This document shows positions 1 through 8,390 of a stretch of 64,000 bases of DNA, in pieces. The DNA lies in contig JBAZEK010000001.1 of assembly GCA_041653995.1 (NCBI GenBank), positions 496,001-560,000 of the forward strand. The letters run 5' to 3'. The translations under genes and the position numbers were made by a program. Source of the stretch: Dehalococcoidia bacterium (lineage in GTDB: Bacteria; Chloroflexota; Dehalococcoidia; GIF9; UBA5629). The notes below the pieces were generated by a model. It was given only the letters and a program-made list of their open reading frames with translations, had not been told where the DNA came from and did not search any database. Numbering within the stretch: the first letter of the stretch is position 1; each line of letters starts with the position of its first letter.

Positions 1-63
1 GAGCAGGTTTTATCTTAGTTTTATTGCCGCAGAACTGTCAAGTTGTTCAAATCCTGCGTGGTG

Positions 64-897
64 CTAAGCTTTGCGTGCTGCCACCAGTAAAATACCCGGT
101 CCACCATGAACTCCCAGCGAGGCTCCAAGCTGGTTCACGATGATTTTATCGGCCGGCAGCGCGCTGCTTAGATCCGCTTTCAGTTGTTCTGCTACTGCCC
201 AGGATGCGCTGTGTACGATAGCAACTTCGGAAAGGGGAAGGTTCTCCCTGACAAAGTTCGCGAGCCTCTCCACTCCTTTGCGGTACAGCCTGACCGCGCC
301 TACCAGGTGCACCTCTCCATTGCGGAAGGTCAATAAAGGTTTAATATTCAATATACTGGCTATTTTGCCGACCGATTTGTTGATGCGTCCTCCGGCGATG
401 GTGTACTTAAGCGTATCGAAGATACCCAGCATCTTAATATCCGATATAGCTTTTCGTGCCTCATCCACAACATCTTTCAGGGTACCTCCTGCTGCAGCAA
501 TACGCGCTGCAGCTATTGCCGCCAGCCCCAATCCCATGGAATTGAGTTGCGAATCGATTACAGTCACCGGTATATGGTCCGCCACCGATTTAGCGGCCTG
601 TAGCGACGCGTTAAAAGTACCGCTTAACTTGGCTGATACATGTATGGATAATATGCCGTCACAGCGCTTTGACAGCTTCATATATGTATTCTCAAAGTCA
701 GGTTGAGTGGGCTGCGAAGTAGTAGGCAGGACATCAGTTGAGACCAGCCGCTGGAAGAACTCATCAGGCATCATGTCAATTCCATCGCGGTAGGTCTGTC
801 CTTGCCAAAGGATATAAATAGGTATCACCTCGATTCCAAGATCCTGTGCCAGCGCCACCGGTATATCGGATGTGCTGTCCGTTACAACTCCTACCAA
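64..897 (-). CDS. DegV family fatty-acid-binding protein
   Basis: The protein is about 277 aa and has the DegV fold signature: an N-terminal VTDSTSDIP motif, a TSQPT segment near residue 60, and ISDIK/TLKYTIAGGRI in the C-terminal half. DegV/FakB proteins bind a fatty acid and present it to a kinase for phosphorylation; whether that happens here is inferred. I place the start at the TTG at 897 because GGAGGTG lies just upstream (about 901-907 on the minus strand). The longer in-frame start at 951 would overlap the upstream gene and precede the conserved beta-strand. It follows the membrane protein at 914-1453 by only 16 nt, so the two are probably co-transcribed. Family assignment is secure; the ligand is unknown. 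Confidence 0.9.
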   Translation of the reverse strand: MVGVVTDSTSDIPVALAQDLGIEVIPIYILWQGQTYRDGIDMMPDEFFQRLVSTDVLPTTSQPTQPDFENTYMKLSKRCDGILSIHVSAKLSGTFNASLQAAKSVADHIPVTVIDSQLNSMGLGLAAIAAARIAAAGGTLKDVVDEARKAISDIKMLGIFDTLKYTIAGGRINKSVGKIASILNIKPLLTFRNGEVHLVGAVRLYRKGVERLANFVRENLPLSEVAIVHSASWAVAEQLKADLSSALPADKIIVNQLGASLGVHGGPGILLVAARKA

Positions 898-913
898 CCC
901 AATCACCTCCAGT

Positions 914-1453
914 TTATTTTTGAGGGAACCAGGCAGCCCATATGAACGCATCCATTATGCCGGTCTGAACAAAGAATGCAGCTGCCCCGGCCACAGCCAT
1001 CCAATAGGACCAGGCCGGTTCACGAATATTGCTGCTGAGCAGGGCTGCCAGAAGGGCAAGCGAAGCTAATCCAACTACAAACAGAACAATGCGCACACCC
1101 CACCAGGTTAAAGGGTTCGGCTTGTCCAGCCAGAGGAAAGTGAGAGGCATCCAGATCGCCGAAGGCAACAGTATACCGATGAATATGATGTTGATCAGCT
1201 CAAAACCATAGCTGTTGGCAAAGAGCAGTTTCTTAGCATCCAGGTGAAACAGGATGAAATAAGCAAAGAGCAGATAGCCGATGGCGGCCAGCGGCATGGT
1301 GACAAGATTGATCTTTTGAACCAGTTTGGGTACACCGCCCCACAGCTCAAGCCCTTTACCTGGATGCTGTATCAGTCCGACGGCATAGCTGCCCAGCACT
1401 GCGATTCCACCCAGGACGTTAATGACCAGGAAGATGATCTTTGATACATCCAT
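914..1453 (-). CDS. Five-helix membrane protein of unknown function
   Basis: A 179-aa hydrophobic protein with about five predicted membrane segments (around residues 5-25, 50-70, 82-105, 115-140 and 148-172). I do not recognise a family. A GAGGTGGG ribosome site sits just before the ATG. It is the first gene of a two-gene unit with the DegV gene, which suggests a role in lipid or membrane homeostasis, but this is only contextual. Tryptophans and prolines cluster near the helix ends (WMPLTFLWLDKPNPLTWW around residues 100-118), which fits an integral membrane protein. Confidence 0.65.
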   Translation of the reverse strand: MDVSKIIFLVINVLGGIAVLGSYAVGLIQHPGKGLELWGGVPKLVQKINLVTMPLAAIGYLLFAYFILFHLDAKKLLFANSYGFELINIIFIGILLPSAIWMPLTFLWLDKPNPLTWWGVRIVLFVVGLASLALLAALLSSNIREPAWSYWMAVAGAAAFFVQTGIMDAFIWAAWFPQK

Positions 1454-1621
1454 TGACCCACCTCACACGCAGTTAAAATTAGTAAACTCTATGACCTAAG
1501 GTTATTGTATTCGAAATCAGGTCACCTGCAAAATGGTGGCAGGCAGTCGGAACTCCCGCTTTTCAGGGTCAGCCGGAATGAGGCGGGTATCTTTCGGCGT
1601 CCCGTTAAGATTCAAAGTCCA

Positions 1622-1671
1622 TTGACACGGGCCAAAAATCTTGATAGTCTGAATGACTGACAATCAGTCAT
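1622..1671 (+). promoter_or_regulatory. Promoter and TetR-type operator
   Basis: TTGACA at 1622-1627 is followed at 17 nt by a weak -10 (TAGTCT, 1645-1650). Immediately downstream, 1653-1660 and 1664-1671 form a perfect 8-bp inverted repeat (ATGACTGA caa TCAGTCAT) at the expected transcription start, only 8 nt before the TetR start codon. This is the typical arrangement for autorepression by a TetR protein. The operator assignment is inference from symmetry and position. Confidence 0.6.
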
Positions 1672-1678
1672 AACCGAG

Positions 1679-2251
1679 ATGGCCAGAAAAGCAGTGCCGG
1701 GCAGGCAGGGTGAAATACTCGCTGCCGCGCGTGAATTATTCCGCCAGCAGGGTTATGCTCGCACGAGCATGTCCCAGATAGCGGCGCGGTCGGGGGTCGC
1801 GCACGGCACGGTTTATCTTTATTACAATTCCAAGCTGGCTGTGGCAGACGCTCTGGTGGAGGATTATATCACCGGTATATCGGATATTTTACAGAAGTCG
1901 CTGTCAGGCTCACTGGGACCCCAGCAGATCAGGACGGTTGTGCATCAGGTGCTCGCGCATGCTTCACGGAATGCAGATGTGGTGCGTTTGCTGGACATCC
2001 GGGCCAACCTCGGCATGGAGAATACCAGACCTTATGCTGATAAGAAAGTGCAGAGAATACTGCGCTCCGCCATTGCGACCGGCATCAAGAGAGGCCGGAT
2101 CAGGGAATACGATACACTGGCGGCTGCGGAACTAGTCGGCGGACTGATCGAGTGGATAACCCGCATCTGCTTCATGTGGTTGAAATGCCCTACGGCCCGT
2201 TTTGAGGAAACGGCAATCCAGATGCTGGAGCACGCACTGATTAAACGCTGA
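1679..2251 (+). CDS. TetR/AcrR family transcriptional regulator
   Basis: A 190-aa protein with an N-terminal HTH at about residues 10-55 (ILAAARELFRQQGYARTSM, then HGTVYLYYNSK) typical of TetR. The C-terminal ligand domain is diverse, as usual. A perfect inverted repeat at 1653-1671 lies just upstream and is the likely autoregulatory site. It is followed at 84 nt by an acyl-CoA synthetase alpha-subunit gene on the same strand, so its ligand may be an acyl-CoA or organic acid. There is no strong Shine-Dalgarno sequence. Confidence 0.88.
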   Translation: MARKAVPGRQGEILAAARELFRQQGYARTSMSQIAARSGVAHGTVYLYYNSKLAVADALVEDYITGISDILQKSLSGSLGPQQIRTVVHQVLAHASRNADVVRLLDIRANLGMENTRPYADKKVQRILRSAIATGIKRGRIREYDTLAAAELVGGLIEWITRICFMWLKCPTARFEETAIQMLEHALIKR

Positions 2252-2335
2252 CCTCCATTTCCCGTGAATCCCGAGCTTGAATGCGCCCTCTCTTTAGATA
2301 TACAATCAGCCCAATATATTGAGCGGGAGCGAACA

Positions 2336-3772
2336 ATGACGCCCTCATCACTGGACTTCCTTTTCAGGCCGCGGGCCATCGCGCTGGCCGGCGTATCGGC
2401 GGATGCCTCTAAACCCGGGCCGGCGCAGTGGTATCTGATGAGCCTGATAAAGTTCGGATACCCCGGAAAGATCTACCCGCTCCACCCCGCGGGCGGTGAG
2501 ATAGACGGGCTGAAGGTTTACAAAAATTTAGCAGGGATACCGGGCGAGGTCGACTATTTAGTGTCCGCCGTCTCCGCCCGTCATACTCCCCAGCTGATAC
2601 GCGACTGCGCCGCCAAGGGAGTTAAAGCGGCACACCTTTTCACATCGGGTTACAGCGAGATCGAGGACTCTGCCGGCAGACGTTTGGAGGAGGAGGTTCT
2701 GCAGATAGCCAGTGAGGGCGGTGTAAGGCTGATCGGCCCCAACTGCATGGGCATATATTGTCCCTCAGCCGGGCTGACTTTTGCCGGTGAGTATGCCGAC
2801 CAGGCCGGATTTCCTACGCGCTCGGGAACGCTCGGCCTAATCTCACAGAGTGGTGGCAACTGCATCTATTGCATACGAGAGGCCTCGGAACGGGGACTGT
2901 TTTTCAGTAAGGCCATAAGCTACGGCAACGCCGCCGATTTAAACGAGTGCGACTTTCTCGAATATCTGGCGGAAGATCCGGAGACCGCAATAATCGCCAT
3001 GTACATTGAAGGCATCAAGGACGGACAGCGTTTCAAACAGGCGCTGAGACGGGCAGTCAAGTCCAAGCCTGTTATCATCTACAAGGCTGGCAATACCGAG
3101 ACAGGCGCCAGGGCCTGCGCCTCGCATACCAGCGCTATCGCCGGATCGTCCGCCGTCTGGCAGGCACTTTTCAACCAGCTTGGCGTAATTCAGGTTGCCG
3201 GGATGTCGGAATTAGTTGACATAAGTGTCACACTGGCGTTCATGAAGACTCCAGCCGGTAGAAACGCGGTCGTGGCCGGCTCGGGTGGGGGAGTGGGGGT
3301 CCAGGCCGCCGACGATATCACCGCAGCCGGACTGCACCTGCCGTTTCTGCATGTCGATTTAAGGCGAACGTTGCACGGCATCTACGGCACTGAGGCCGGC
3401 AGCATGTTCAGGAACCCGCTGGATATACCGCCCCTGGGATGCGTCGACCACCACGTCAGGGCCATTCAAGCCGTGGCGGATTCGAAGGATGTCGACATCA
3501 TCATAATGCAGTTCCCGCTCGACTTGTGGGCCCTATCGCGCAGGTCGGTGCTGATGGGACGTTTTATCGAGGTGGTGACCGCGCTCAAGGAATCTATTTC
3601 CAAGCCTTTGGCCGTGGTGTTGCATAACTCGATCACCGTGCAGGCGCGGAGACTGGAAGAGGATGTACGGGCACGCTTCGCGGCGCTGGAAATGCCTGTA
3701 TATCCTTCGATCTCAAGTGCCGCCCATGCCATCGACCGCTATATTAGATACAATAGAAGACACTGCCGATAA
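2336..3772 (+). CDS. ADP-forming acyl-CoA synthetase, alpha-type subunit
   Basis: A 478-aa protein with the succinyl-CoA-ligase alpha-like order: a CoA-binding Rossmann domain (about residues 8-135, FRPRAIALAGVSADASKPG), then two flavodoxin-like ligase domains. The segment CASHTSAIAG carries H264, matching the phospho-histidine of ADP-forming acetyl-CoA synthetases. These enzymes interconvert an acyl-CoA, ADP and phosphate with the free acid, CoA and ATP. The ATP-grasp (beta) domains are missing from this protein and I find none elsewhere in the window. I choose ATG 2336, which has GGGAG 6 nt upstream, over a GTG 72 nt earlier that precedes the domain. The substrate is unknown. Confidence 0.82.
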   Translation: MTPSSLDFLFRPRAIALAGVSADASKPGPAQWYLMSLIKFGYPGKIYPLHPAGGEIDGLKVYKNLAGIPGEVDYLVSAVSARHTPQLIRDCAAKGVKAAHLFTSGYSEIEDSAGRRLEEEVLQIASEGGVRLIGPNCMGIYCPSAGLTFAGEYADQAGFPTRSGTLGLISQSGGNCIYCIREASERGLFFSKAISYGNAADLNECDFLEYLAEDPETAIIAMYIEGIKDGQRFKQALRRAVKSKPVIIYKAGNTETGARACASHTSAIAGSSAVWQALFNQLGVIQVAGMSELVDISVTLAFMKTPAGRNAVVAGSGGGVGVQAADDITAAGLHLPFLHVDLRRTLHGIYGTEAGSMFRNPLDIPPLGCVDHHVRAIQAVADSKDVDIIIMQFPLDLWALSRRSVLMGRFIEVVTALKESISKPLAVVLHNSITVQARRLEEDVRARFAALEMPVYPSISSAAHAIDRYIRYNRRHCR

Positions 3773-3802
3773 CCGAATTTTGTATATCGGGGGTATGGTT
3801 AC

Positions 3803-5149
3803 ATGAAGAGGTGGATTCGCGGAATCCTGATCGCTGCCGCATCATTGCTGGCTATATGGATGATACTGGAAATCGGGCTGCGGATCTATGTTGAGATGCC
3901 TTTAAAGACCGGTTTCTACGGCTCTATCAAACGTGAGGACGCATCGTACCTGCAGCAGCAGGCCGGCATCAAGGTAAACCAGGGAACTGGTTGGATACAC
4001 ATGGGCTGGATCGCCGATCCCGAGAGTGAGACTTACCGTATAGAAAAGGGCGAAGGAGATAAATGGGAAGTGCTGGGTACCGTCCGGTTCGGATCATACC
4101 TGTCGCGCAGCGGCAGCGGTATATATCGTGTCTGGGCCGTGCCGTCCGCAGAAGGGATACCGCGGCTGCTGGGTGAAGTATATGCAGAGGAACAGGACGC
4201 AGCAGAGTCCGCCGTCTACAAGCCGTCTATCTCGGGATCCTGGCAGGTACTCTTCAAGCCGCAGGTCCACGGCTATTACATAAATGACCACGCAGTGTAC
4301 AGCGATATAAACGGCGGATGGAGGCTGGCGGGCATCACACATAAAAGCGACGGGAATTACAACGAGGAGAAGTACTTCGCGACGGGGCGCAGCCACGATT
4401 TTCCTCCCGCAGGCGGAATGACGGAGGATGGTCCGGTGGCCGATTTCGGCGAGCTGGCATGGGCGCCCCACGTAATAGCGGAAAACGCGACCTACTACAT
4501 GTTCTGGTCTCCACATAAGCTTTATCGTATGGTTTCCACGGACGGCATCAATTGGGGGCAGCGGGGAACCGTGCTGGATGCGCCCTATCACAAGTTTTTC
4601 CGTGACGCCATGGTGCTTAAAGTAGCCGATGGCCAGTGGCTGCTGTATACGACCGCCAGGGACCGGTTTTTCTCACAGGTGGATGTTTATCAGTCTTTCG
4701 ACCTGCGACACTGGCAGTATATCGATACCGCTTTGCGATCCGCCTGCGGCAGCGAGCGTAACTCTCCCTTCGCCTCCACTGAATCCCCCTTCGTGATGCA
4801 GTACCGCGGCCGCTATTACCTCTCACTCACCTATAACAATGATACTTTTTTCTGGAACGGCCTGCTGCTGCCTCTCAAGATATGGCCGGACAGGCCGTCC
4901 TACAATGATACGCTGATTTTCCAGTCGGATAACCCCTACGATTTCGGCGTCTATGCCGGAACGGGCAACTCTCCTTCAATGGTTGCCAGGCTGGAGACAC
5001 ACGGACCCGAGTATATCTATCTGCCTGATAAGGACCGCTGGTATATCACCACCGCCGGCTGGCCATGGGTCTCCTCACTGACCGCCGGCGAGGCAGCCAT
5101 AGCGCCTCTCGAATGGATACCGGTGGAATCGTCAAATCCTGTTGAATAA
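3803..5149 (+). CDS. Membrane-anchored five-bladed beta-propeller (GH43-like) protein
   Basis: A 448-aa protein with a basic N-terminus and one hydrophobic helix (about residues 6-27) that serves as a signal anchor. A long extracellular part contains repeated blade-like motifs (ATYYMFWSPHKLYRMVSTDGINW, split here as YYMFWSPHK and STDGINW; then DGQWLLYTTARD, YRGRYYLSLTYNND). This pattern resembles the arabinanase/levansucrase beta-propeller superfamily. Catalysis is unproven because the three acidic residues cannot be assigned with confidence. A second, soluble propeller protein lies at 41979-42941. It may act on cell-surface glycans. The start has a G-rich stretch just upstream. Confidence 0.65.
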   Translation: MKRWIRGILIAAASLLAIWMILEIGLRIYVEMPLKTGFYGSIKREDASYLQQQAGIKVNQGTGWIHMGWIADPESETYRIEKGEGDKWEVLGTVRFGSYLSRSGSGIYRVWAVPSAEGIPRLLGEVYAEEQDAAESAVYKPSISGSWQVLFKPQVHGYYINDHAVYSDINGGWRLAGITHKSDGNYNEEKYFATGRSHDFPPAGGMTEDGPVADFGELAWAPHVIAENATYYMFWSPHKLYRMVSTDGINWGQRGTVLDAPYHKFFRDAMVLKVADGQWLLYTTARDRFFSQVDVYQSFDLRHWQYIDTALRSACGSERNSPFASTESPFVMQYRGRYYLSLTYNNDTFFWNGLLLPLKIWPDRPSYNDTLIFQSDNPYDFGVYAGTGNSPSMVARLETHGPEYIYLPDKDRWYITTAGWPWVSSLTAGEAAIAPLEWIPVESSNPVE

Positions 5150-5167
5150 CGCATATCGGAGGTAAAG

Positions 5168-5353
5168 ATGCCGAAACTGAGCAGTCCTGCGGACGTACTG
5201 GCCTACGCGAAGGCCAATAACTGGCTGGCTTTGAGCTCTTCAGAGGGCAATGTTTTGACTATATTTCTGACTCCTGCAGGGAATATGGTCGAGATTTACT
5301 TTGAAAAAAATAAAATGACACTCAAGGCGCTGACCATCTTCGTTGGCAAATAG
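5168..5353 (+). CDS. Small conserved-looking protein, unknown function
   Basis: A 61-aa protein preceded by a strong GGAGGT (5158-5163) at good spacing, 18 nt after the propeller gene, so probably co-transcribed with it. The composition is normal for a soluble small domain, with alternating strand-like segments (NVLTIFLTPAGNMVEIYF). I recognise no family. It ends 9 nt before the stop of the convergent flavodoxin-ferredoxin gene. Confidence 0.55.
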   Translation: MPKLSSPADVLAYAKANNWLALSSSEGNVLTIFLTPAGNMVEIYFEKNKMTLKALTIFVGK

Positions 5354-5361
5354 CTTATTAG

Positions 5362-6186
5362 CTATAGGGCGAGCTTTTCTTTAAGCTGATCGATGGGCTT
5401 GGGATAGTGGCCGCGGCCACGGTACCTCTTCGTATAAATAGCCCTGTTGGGGCAGTGGTTGAAACAGCTCCAGCATCCGTAGCATTTCCCCATATCGAAG
5501 ACGGGCTTGGGATCAAGTATTATAGCCTTATACGGGCACAGCTTCTCACAGGTATGGCATTCCTTGCACAGCTCGGCGTCCACATATTTGATGCCCATGT
5601 CGTCCCTGGACCTTGTGCGGGAGAAAGTAGGCAGGACGCTGTACAGCCAGCCTACCGGTATTTTGCCTTGGCTCACTTCCTGCTTGAGGCTGATCCGTTT
5701 GCAGACTGCCCCCAAATCGTCGACAAATGTTTTAAATGCTTTCAGCTCCCTTTCGTTGGGCGCCTGCTCGTTGCCGTGGCCCCCCGCCACCATGGGCGGG
5801 TAGCTTTCAGGAGTATGCAGTGAATGCCCCGCCACTACCTTGAAGCCCCTTGCGCCCACCCAGTCCGCCAGCACCTTAAGCGTCTTGCCGTTGATGAAGC
5901 CGTATGTGTTGAACACGAAGGCAGGCATGTCCTGCTGCACCGGAAACTTCTCCAGGTACGTCTTTACCAGCTGGGGCGGCGCCAGGAAATCGGTGAAGAC
6001 TGCGAATCCCAATATCGCGCAGTCCCGCAGGTCCGGTATGCGGCCTCCCACCATGTTGAACAGCTCGAAGTCAATGCTGTCTATGTTCGCGGCTATATAG
6101 CGGCAGGCCAGCCTGGTATTGCCCGATCCGGAATAGTATAAGATCAGGCCTCTCGGTTTCTTGTCCGTCATGGTGCTGTCAGTCAT
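5362..6186 (-). CDS. EFR1-type flavodoxin / two-[4Fe-4S] ferredoxin fusion protein
   Basis: About 274 aa. The N-terminal half is a flavodoxin domain beginning RGLILYYSGSGNTR (FMN phosphate loop). The C-terminal part carries two 4Fe-4S motifs, CKECHTCEKLC and CYGCWSCFNHC, each followed by a proline. Such fusions move single electrons between ferredoxin-type partners. It follows the thiolase gene on the same strand by 57 nt. The start is uncertain: ATG 6186 and ATG 6171 both precede the domain, and a TTG at 6237 is also in frame. I use 6186 because AGGAG is adjacent, although the spacing is tight. The electron partner is unknown. Confidence 0.82.
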   Translation of the reverse strand: MTDSTMTDKKPRGLILYYSGSGNTRLACRYIAANIDSIDFELFNMVGGRIPDLRDCAILGFAVFTDFLAPPQLVKTYLEKFPVQQDMPAFVFNTYGFINGKTLKVLADWVGARGFKVVAGHSLHTPESYPPMVAGGHGNEQAPNERELKAFKTFVDDLGAVCKRISLKQEVSQGKIPVGWLYSVLPTFSRTRSRDDMGIKYVDAELCKECHTCEKLCPYKAIILDPKPVFDMGKCYGCWSCFNHCPNRAIYTKRYRGRGHYPKPIDQLKEKLAL

Positions 6187-6243
6187 CTCTCCTGCCTTGT
6201 TTTTAGCCTCAATTATAGCTTTTTGTTTCGGACGCAATGCGAC

Positions 6244-7485
6244 TCAGCCTGTCTTCTCCAGTATATGCACGCACATGGCAGCCTCCTCGACACCGATATT
6301 GCCGCCGCCGTTTTCGGCCAGCCCGATGCGCGCATTTTCAACCTGCCGCAGTCCCGCATGTCCGCGCAGCTGCAGCACCAGTTCATGTATCTGGGCCAGT
6401 CCCGACGCTCCTATGGGGTGGCCGCGGCATTCCAGCCCGCCACTGGTGTTGATGGGCTTGCTGCCGCCCAATACGGTCGCCCCGGATTCTGCAAAGGGAC
6501 CGCCCTCACCCATGGGACAGAAGCCCATGGCCTCCGCCTGGTGCAGCTCTCCCCAGGCTGTGGCGTCGTGAAGCTCCGCCAGGCTGATATCGGCCGGACC
6601 CACGCCCGCTATATCGTAAGCTTGATCGGAGAGCCGCTCGCCGATGTCCTCCCCGTCCATGGACCTGTCGCTTCCCTGGCCGAGCACTGAGGCGAGTATC
6701 CTGACCGGACGCGCATCCGCCAGCTTCTTGAGGTATCTCTCAGAGCATACTACAGCAGCGGCTGCGCCGTCTCCCACCGGCGAGCACATGGCCCTGGTCA
6801 AAGGATAGGCCACGACCTTGTCGGCCAGCACTTCATCCACCGTCATCTTCTGCTGATACTGCGCCAGCGGGTTGAGGGAGCCGTGCAGATGGTTCTTGGA
6901 ACAGATGACGGCGAGCTGGCGTTGCGTCGAGCCGAACTTGTTCATATGCCACCTGGCGCCCATGGCGTAGGCGTCCATGAAGATGCTCCTGCCCTCGCCG
7001 GGGGCGGATTGATCTTCGGGCATCTCTACCTTTATCACATCGTTCAGGCCGGTGATCATGTTGATATGTTTCTCGAAGTTCTCCACGTCCATGCAAGATG
7101 CGTAAGCGGAGAGCGACAGGGCCTTATCGGGATTGCTGATCTTTTCTGACCCCAGCGCCAGCGCCACGTCGTACATTCCGGCATAGATGCCGGTAGCGGC
7201 CAGGTGCAGTGCCGTTGACCCTCCCGCACATGCGTTTTCCACGTTCGTCACCGGTATCTTATCGATGCCCATGCCGCGCATGACGACCTGGCCGCGTATG
7301 GAATGCTGGTTGGCGAACATCCCCCAGAAGGAATTGGAGAAGAAAACAGCCTGCAGGTCTTCCTTGACCAGGGCCGCGTCCTGAAGAGTCAGGAGAGTGG
7401 CCTGCTCTGCCATGGTGCGCACGCTCTGGTCGGGATATTTGCCGAAACGTATCATGCCGACGCCGATAATATAAACACCTTTCAT
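6244..7485 (-). CDS. Thiolase family protein (acetyl-CoA acetyltransferase type)
   Basis: A 413-aa thiolase-fold protein. The nucleophile is C86 in NVENACAGGST, and the conserved histidine H356 lies in CRGHPIGASG; the C-terminal region is AENGGGNIG in place of the usual CGGG motif. It resembles the SCP-x/acetyl-CoA acetyltransferase branch that cleaves or forms beta-ketoacyl-CoA. GGGAGG lies 8 nt before the ATG. It belongs to a minus-strand run with a TSUP permease, a PLP enzyme and a thioesterase upstream and an electron-transfer protein downstream. Compare the thiolase at 62041, which lacks the histidine. Chain-length specificity is not readable. Confidence 0.9.
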   Translation of the reverse strand: MKGVYIIGVGMIRFGKYPDQSVRTMAEQATLLTLQDAALVKEDLQAVFFSNSFWGMFANQHSIRGQVVMRGMGIDKIPVTNVENACAGGSTALHLAATGIYAGMYDVALALGSEKISNPDKALSLSAYASCMDVENFEKHINMITGLNDVIKVEMPEDQSAPGEGRSIFMDAYAMGARWHMNKFGSTQRQLAVICSKNHLHGSLNPLAQYQQKMTVDEVLADKVVAYPLTRAMCSPVGDGAAAAVVCSERYLKKLADARPVRILASVLGQGSDRSMDGEDIGERLSDQAYDIAGVGPADISLAELHDATAWGELHQAEAMGFCPMGEGGPFAESGATVLGGSKPINTSGGLECRGHPIGASGLAQIHELVLQLRGHAGLRQVENARIGLAENGGGNIGVEEAAMCVHILEKTG

Positions 7486-7611
7486 GGCTGTAGACCTCCC
7501 CGGGATTTACGTTGACAGCGCCCTGAAATCCACTGTTCCCGCCTGTCACCGGTCTCACACAGACATGGATATCAGGACGTTTTGAGCATATTACAACAAT
7601 CAGCAGGCCGT

Positions 7612-8388
7612 TTACAAGAAGGTTGCGTTAATCTGTTGAAAGACGCGCACGAGCAGTACTGTTCCGATTATCAGCAGCATGGCCCAGGTGGCGGCCTTGA
7701 AGGCCTTCGACTTCATTTTAATGAAGCTGCCGACCAATACTCCGGCGATGAATCCCGGCAGCACCAGCGCAGCCAGCTCCAGCGTGAGGACGCCAGCCTG
7801 GCCGCCGGCCCACATGCTGATAAGCAATGCCAGGTTCAGTATCAGCCAGAGCACGGACAGGGTGGAGCGGAACTGGGCCGGATCATCGATCGCCCTTCCG
7901 GCGTAGTAGACGATGGGCGGCCCGCCTGAGGCGAACAAGCCCTGAAACAGCCCGCCCACGAAAATGACCGGCGCAGCAATCCAGCGATTGAGCGGGGCAC
8001 GCGGGGCGGCGTTGCTGCGGAACAGAGCGATAAGCTCGAGCGTTGACGTGACTATAATGAACAGCCCCAGCAACGTGACCAGCAGAGTCTCGCTGGCATG
8101 GTCCCTCAGCAGTATGCCGGCGGCCAGGCCTATGGCTGCCATGGGAAGTATGCCGGCCAGTATCAATTTCCAGCGTATGTGCCTGTGCCAGCGTATGATC
8201 AGCCAGATGCTCTGCAGCGAGGCGATGGTCACAAGCGCCGGCAGCAGCGTTTCAATCGGAAAGAGGAAAATTCCCAGCGACAGGGCGATGATGGTCGAGC
8301 CGAATCCCAGGTAGGTCTCCACGGAGTGGGCCAGTACCAGGATCAGCGCCAGTATCGTGATATCGGTCCAGGCAAAGGGTATAGACAC
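7612..8388 (-). CDS. TSUP (TauE/SafE) family membrane permease
   Basis: About 258 aa with seven to eight hydrophobic helices and the TSUP pattern: GFGSTIIALSLGIFLFP in the first repeat and GGLFQGLFASGGPPIVYYAG in the second. TSUP proteins export or import small organosulfur or organic anions. I place the start at the GTG at 8388, two nt after the stop of the PLP-enzyme gene. Reading the same frame further upstream gives only the antisense-like reading of that gene. There is no clear ribosome site, so expression is probably by translational coupling. The substrate is unknown. Confidence 0.8.
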   Translation of the reverse strand: MSIPFAWTDITILALILVLAHSVETYLGFGSTIIALSLGIFLFPIETLLPALVTIASLQSIWLIIRWHRHIRWKLILAGILPMAAIGLAAGILLRDHASETLLVTLLGLFIIVTSTLELIALFRSNAAPRAPLNRWIAAPVIFVGGLFQGLFASGGPPIVYYAGRAIDDPAQFRSTLSVLWLILNLALLISMWAGGQAGVLTLELAALVLPGFIAGVLVGSFIKMKSKAFKAATWAMLLIIGTVLLVRVFQQINATFL

Positions 8389-8390
8389 GA

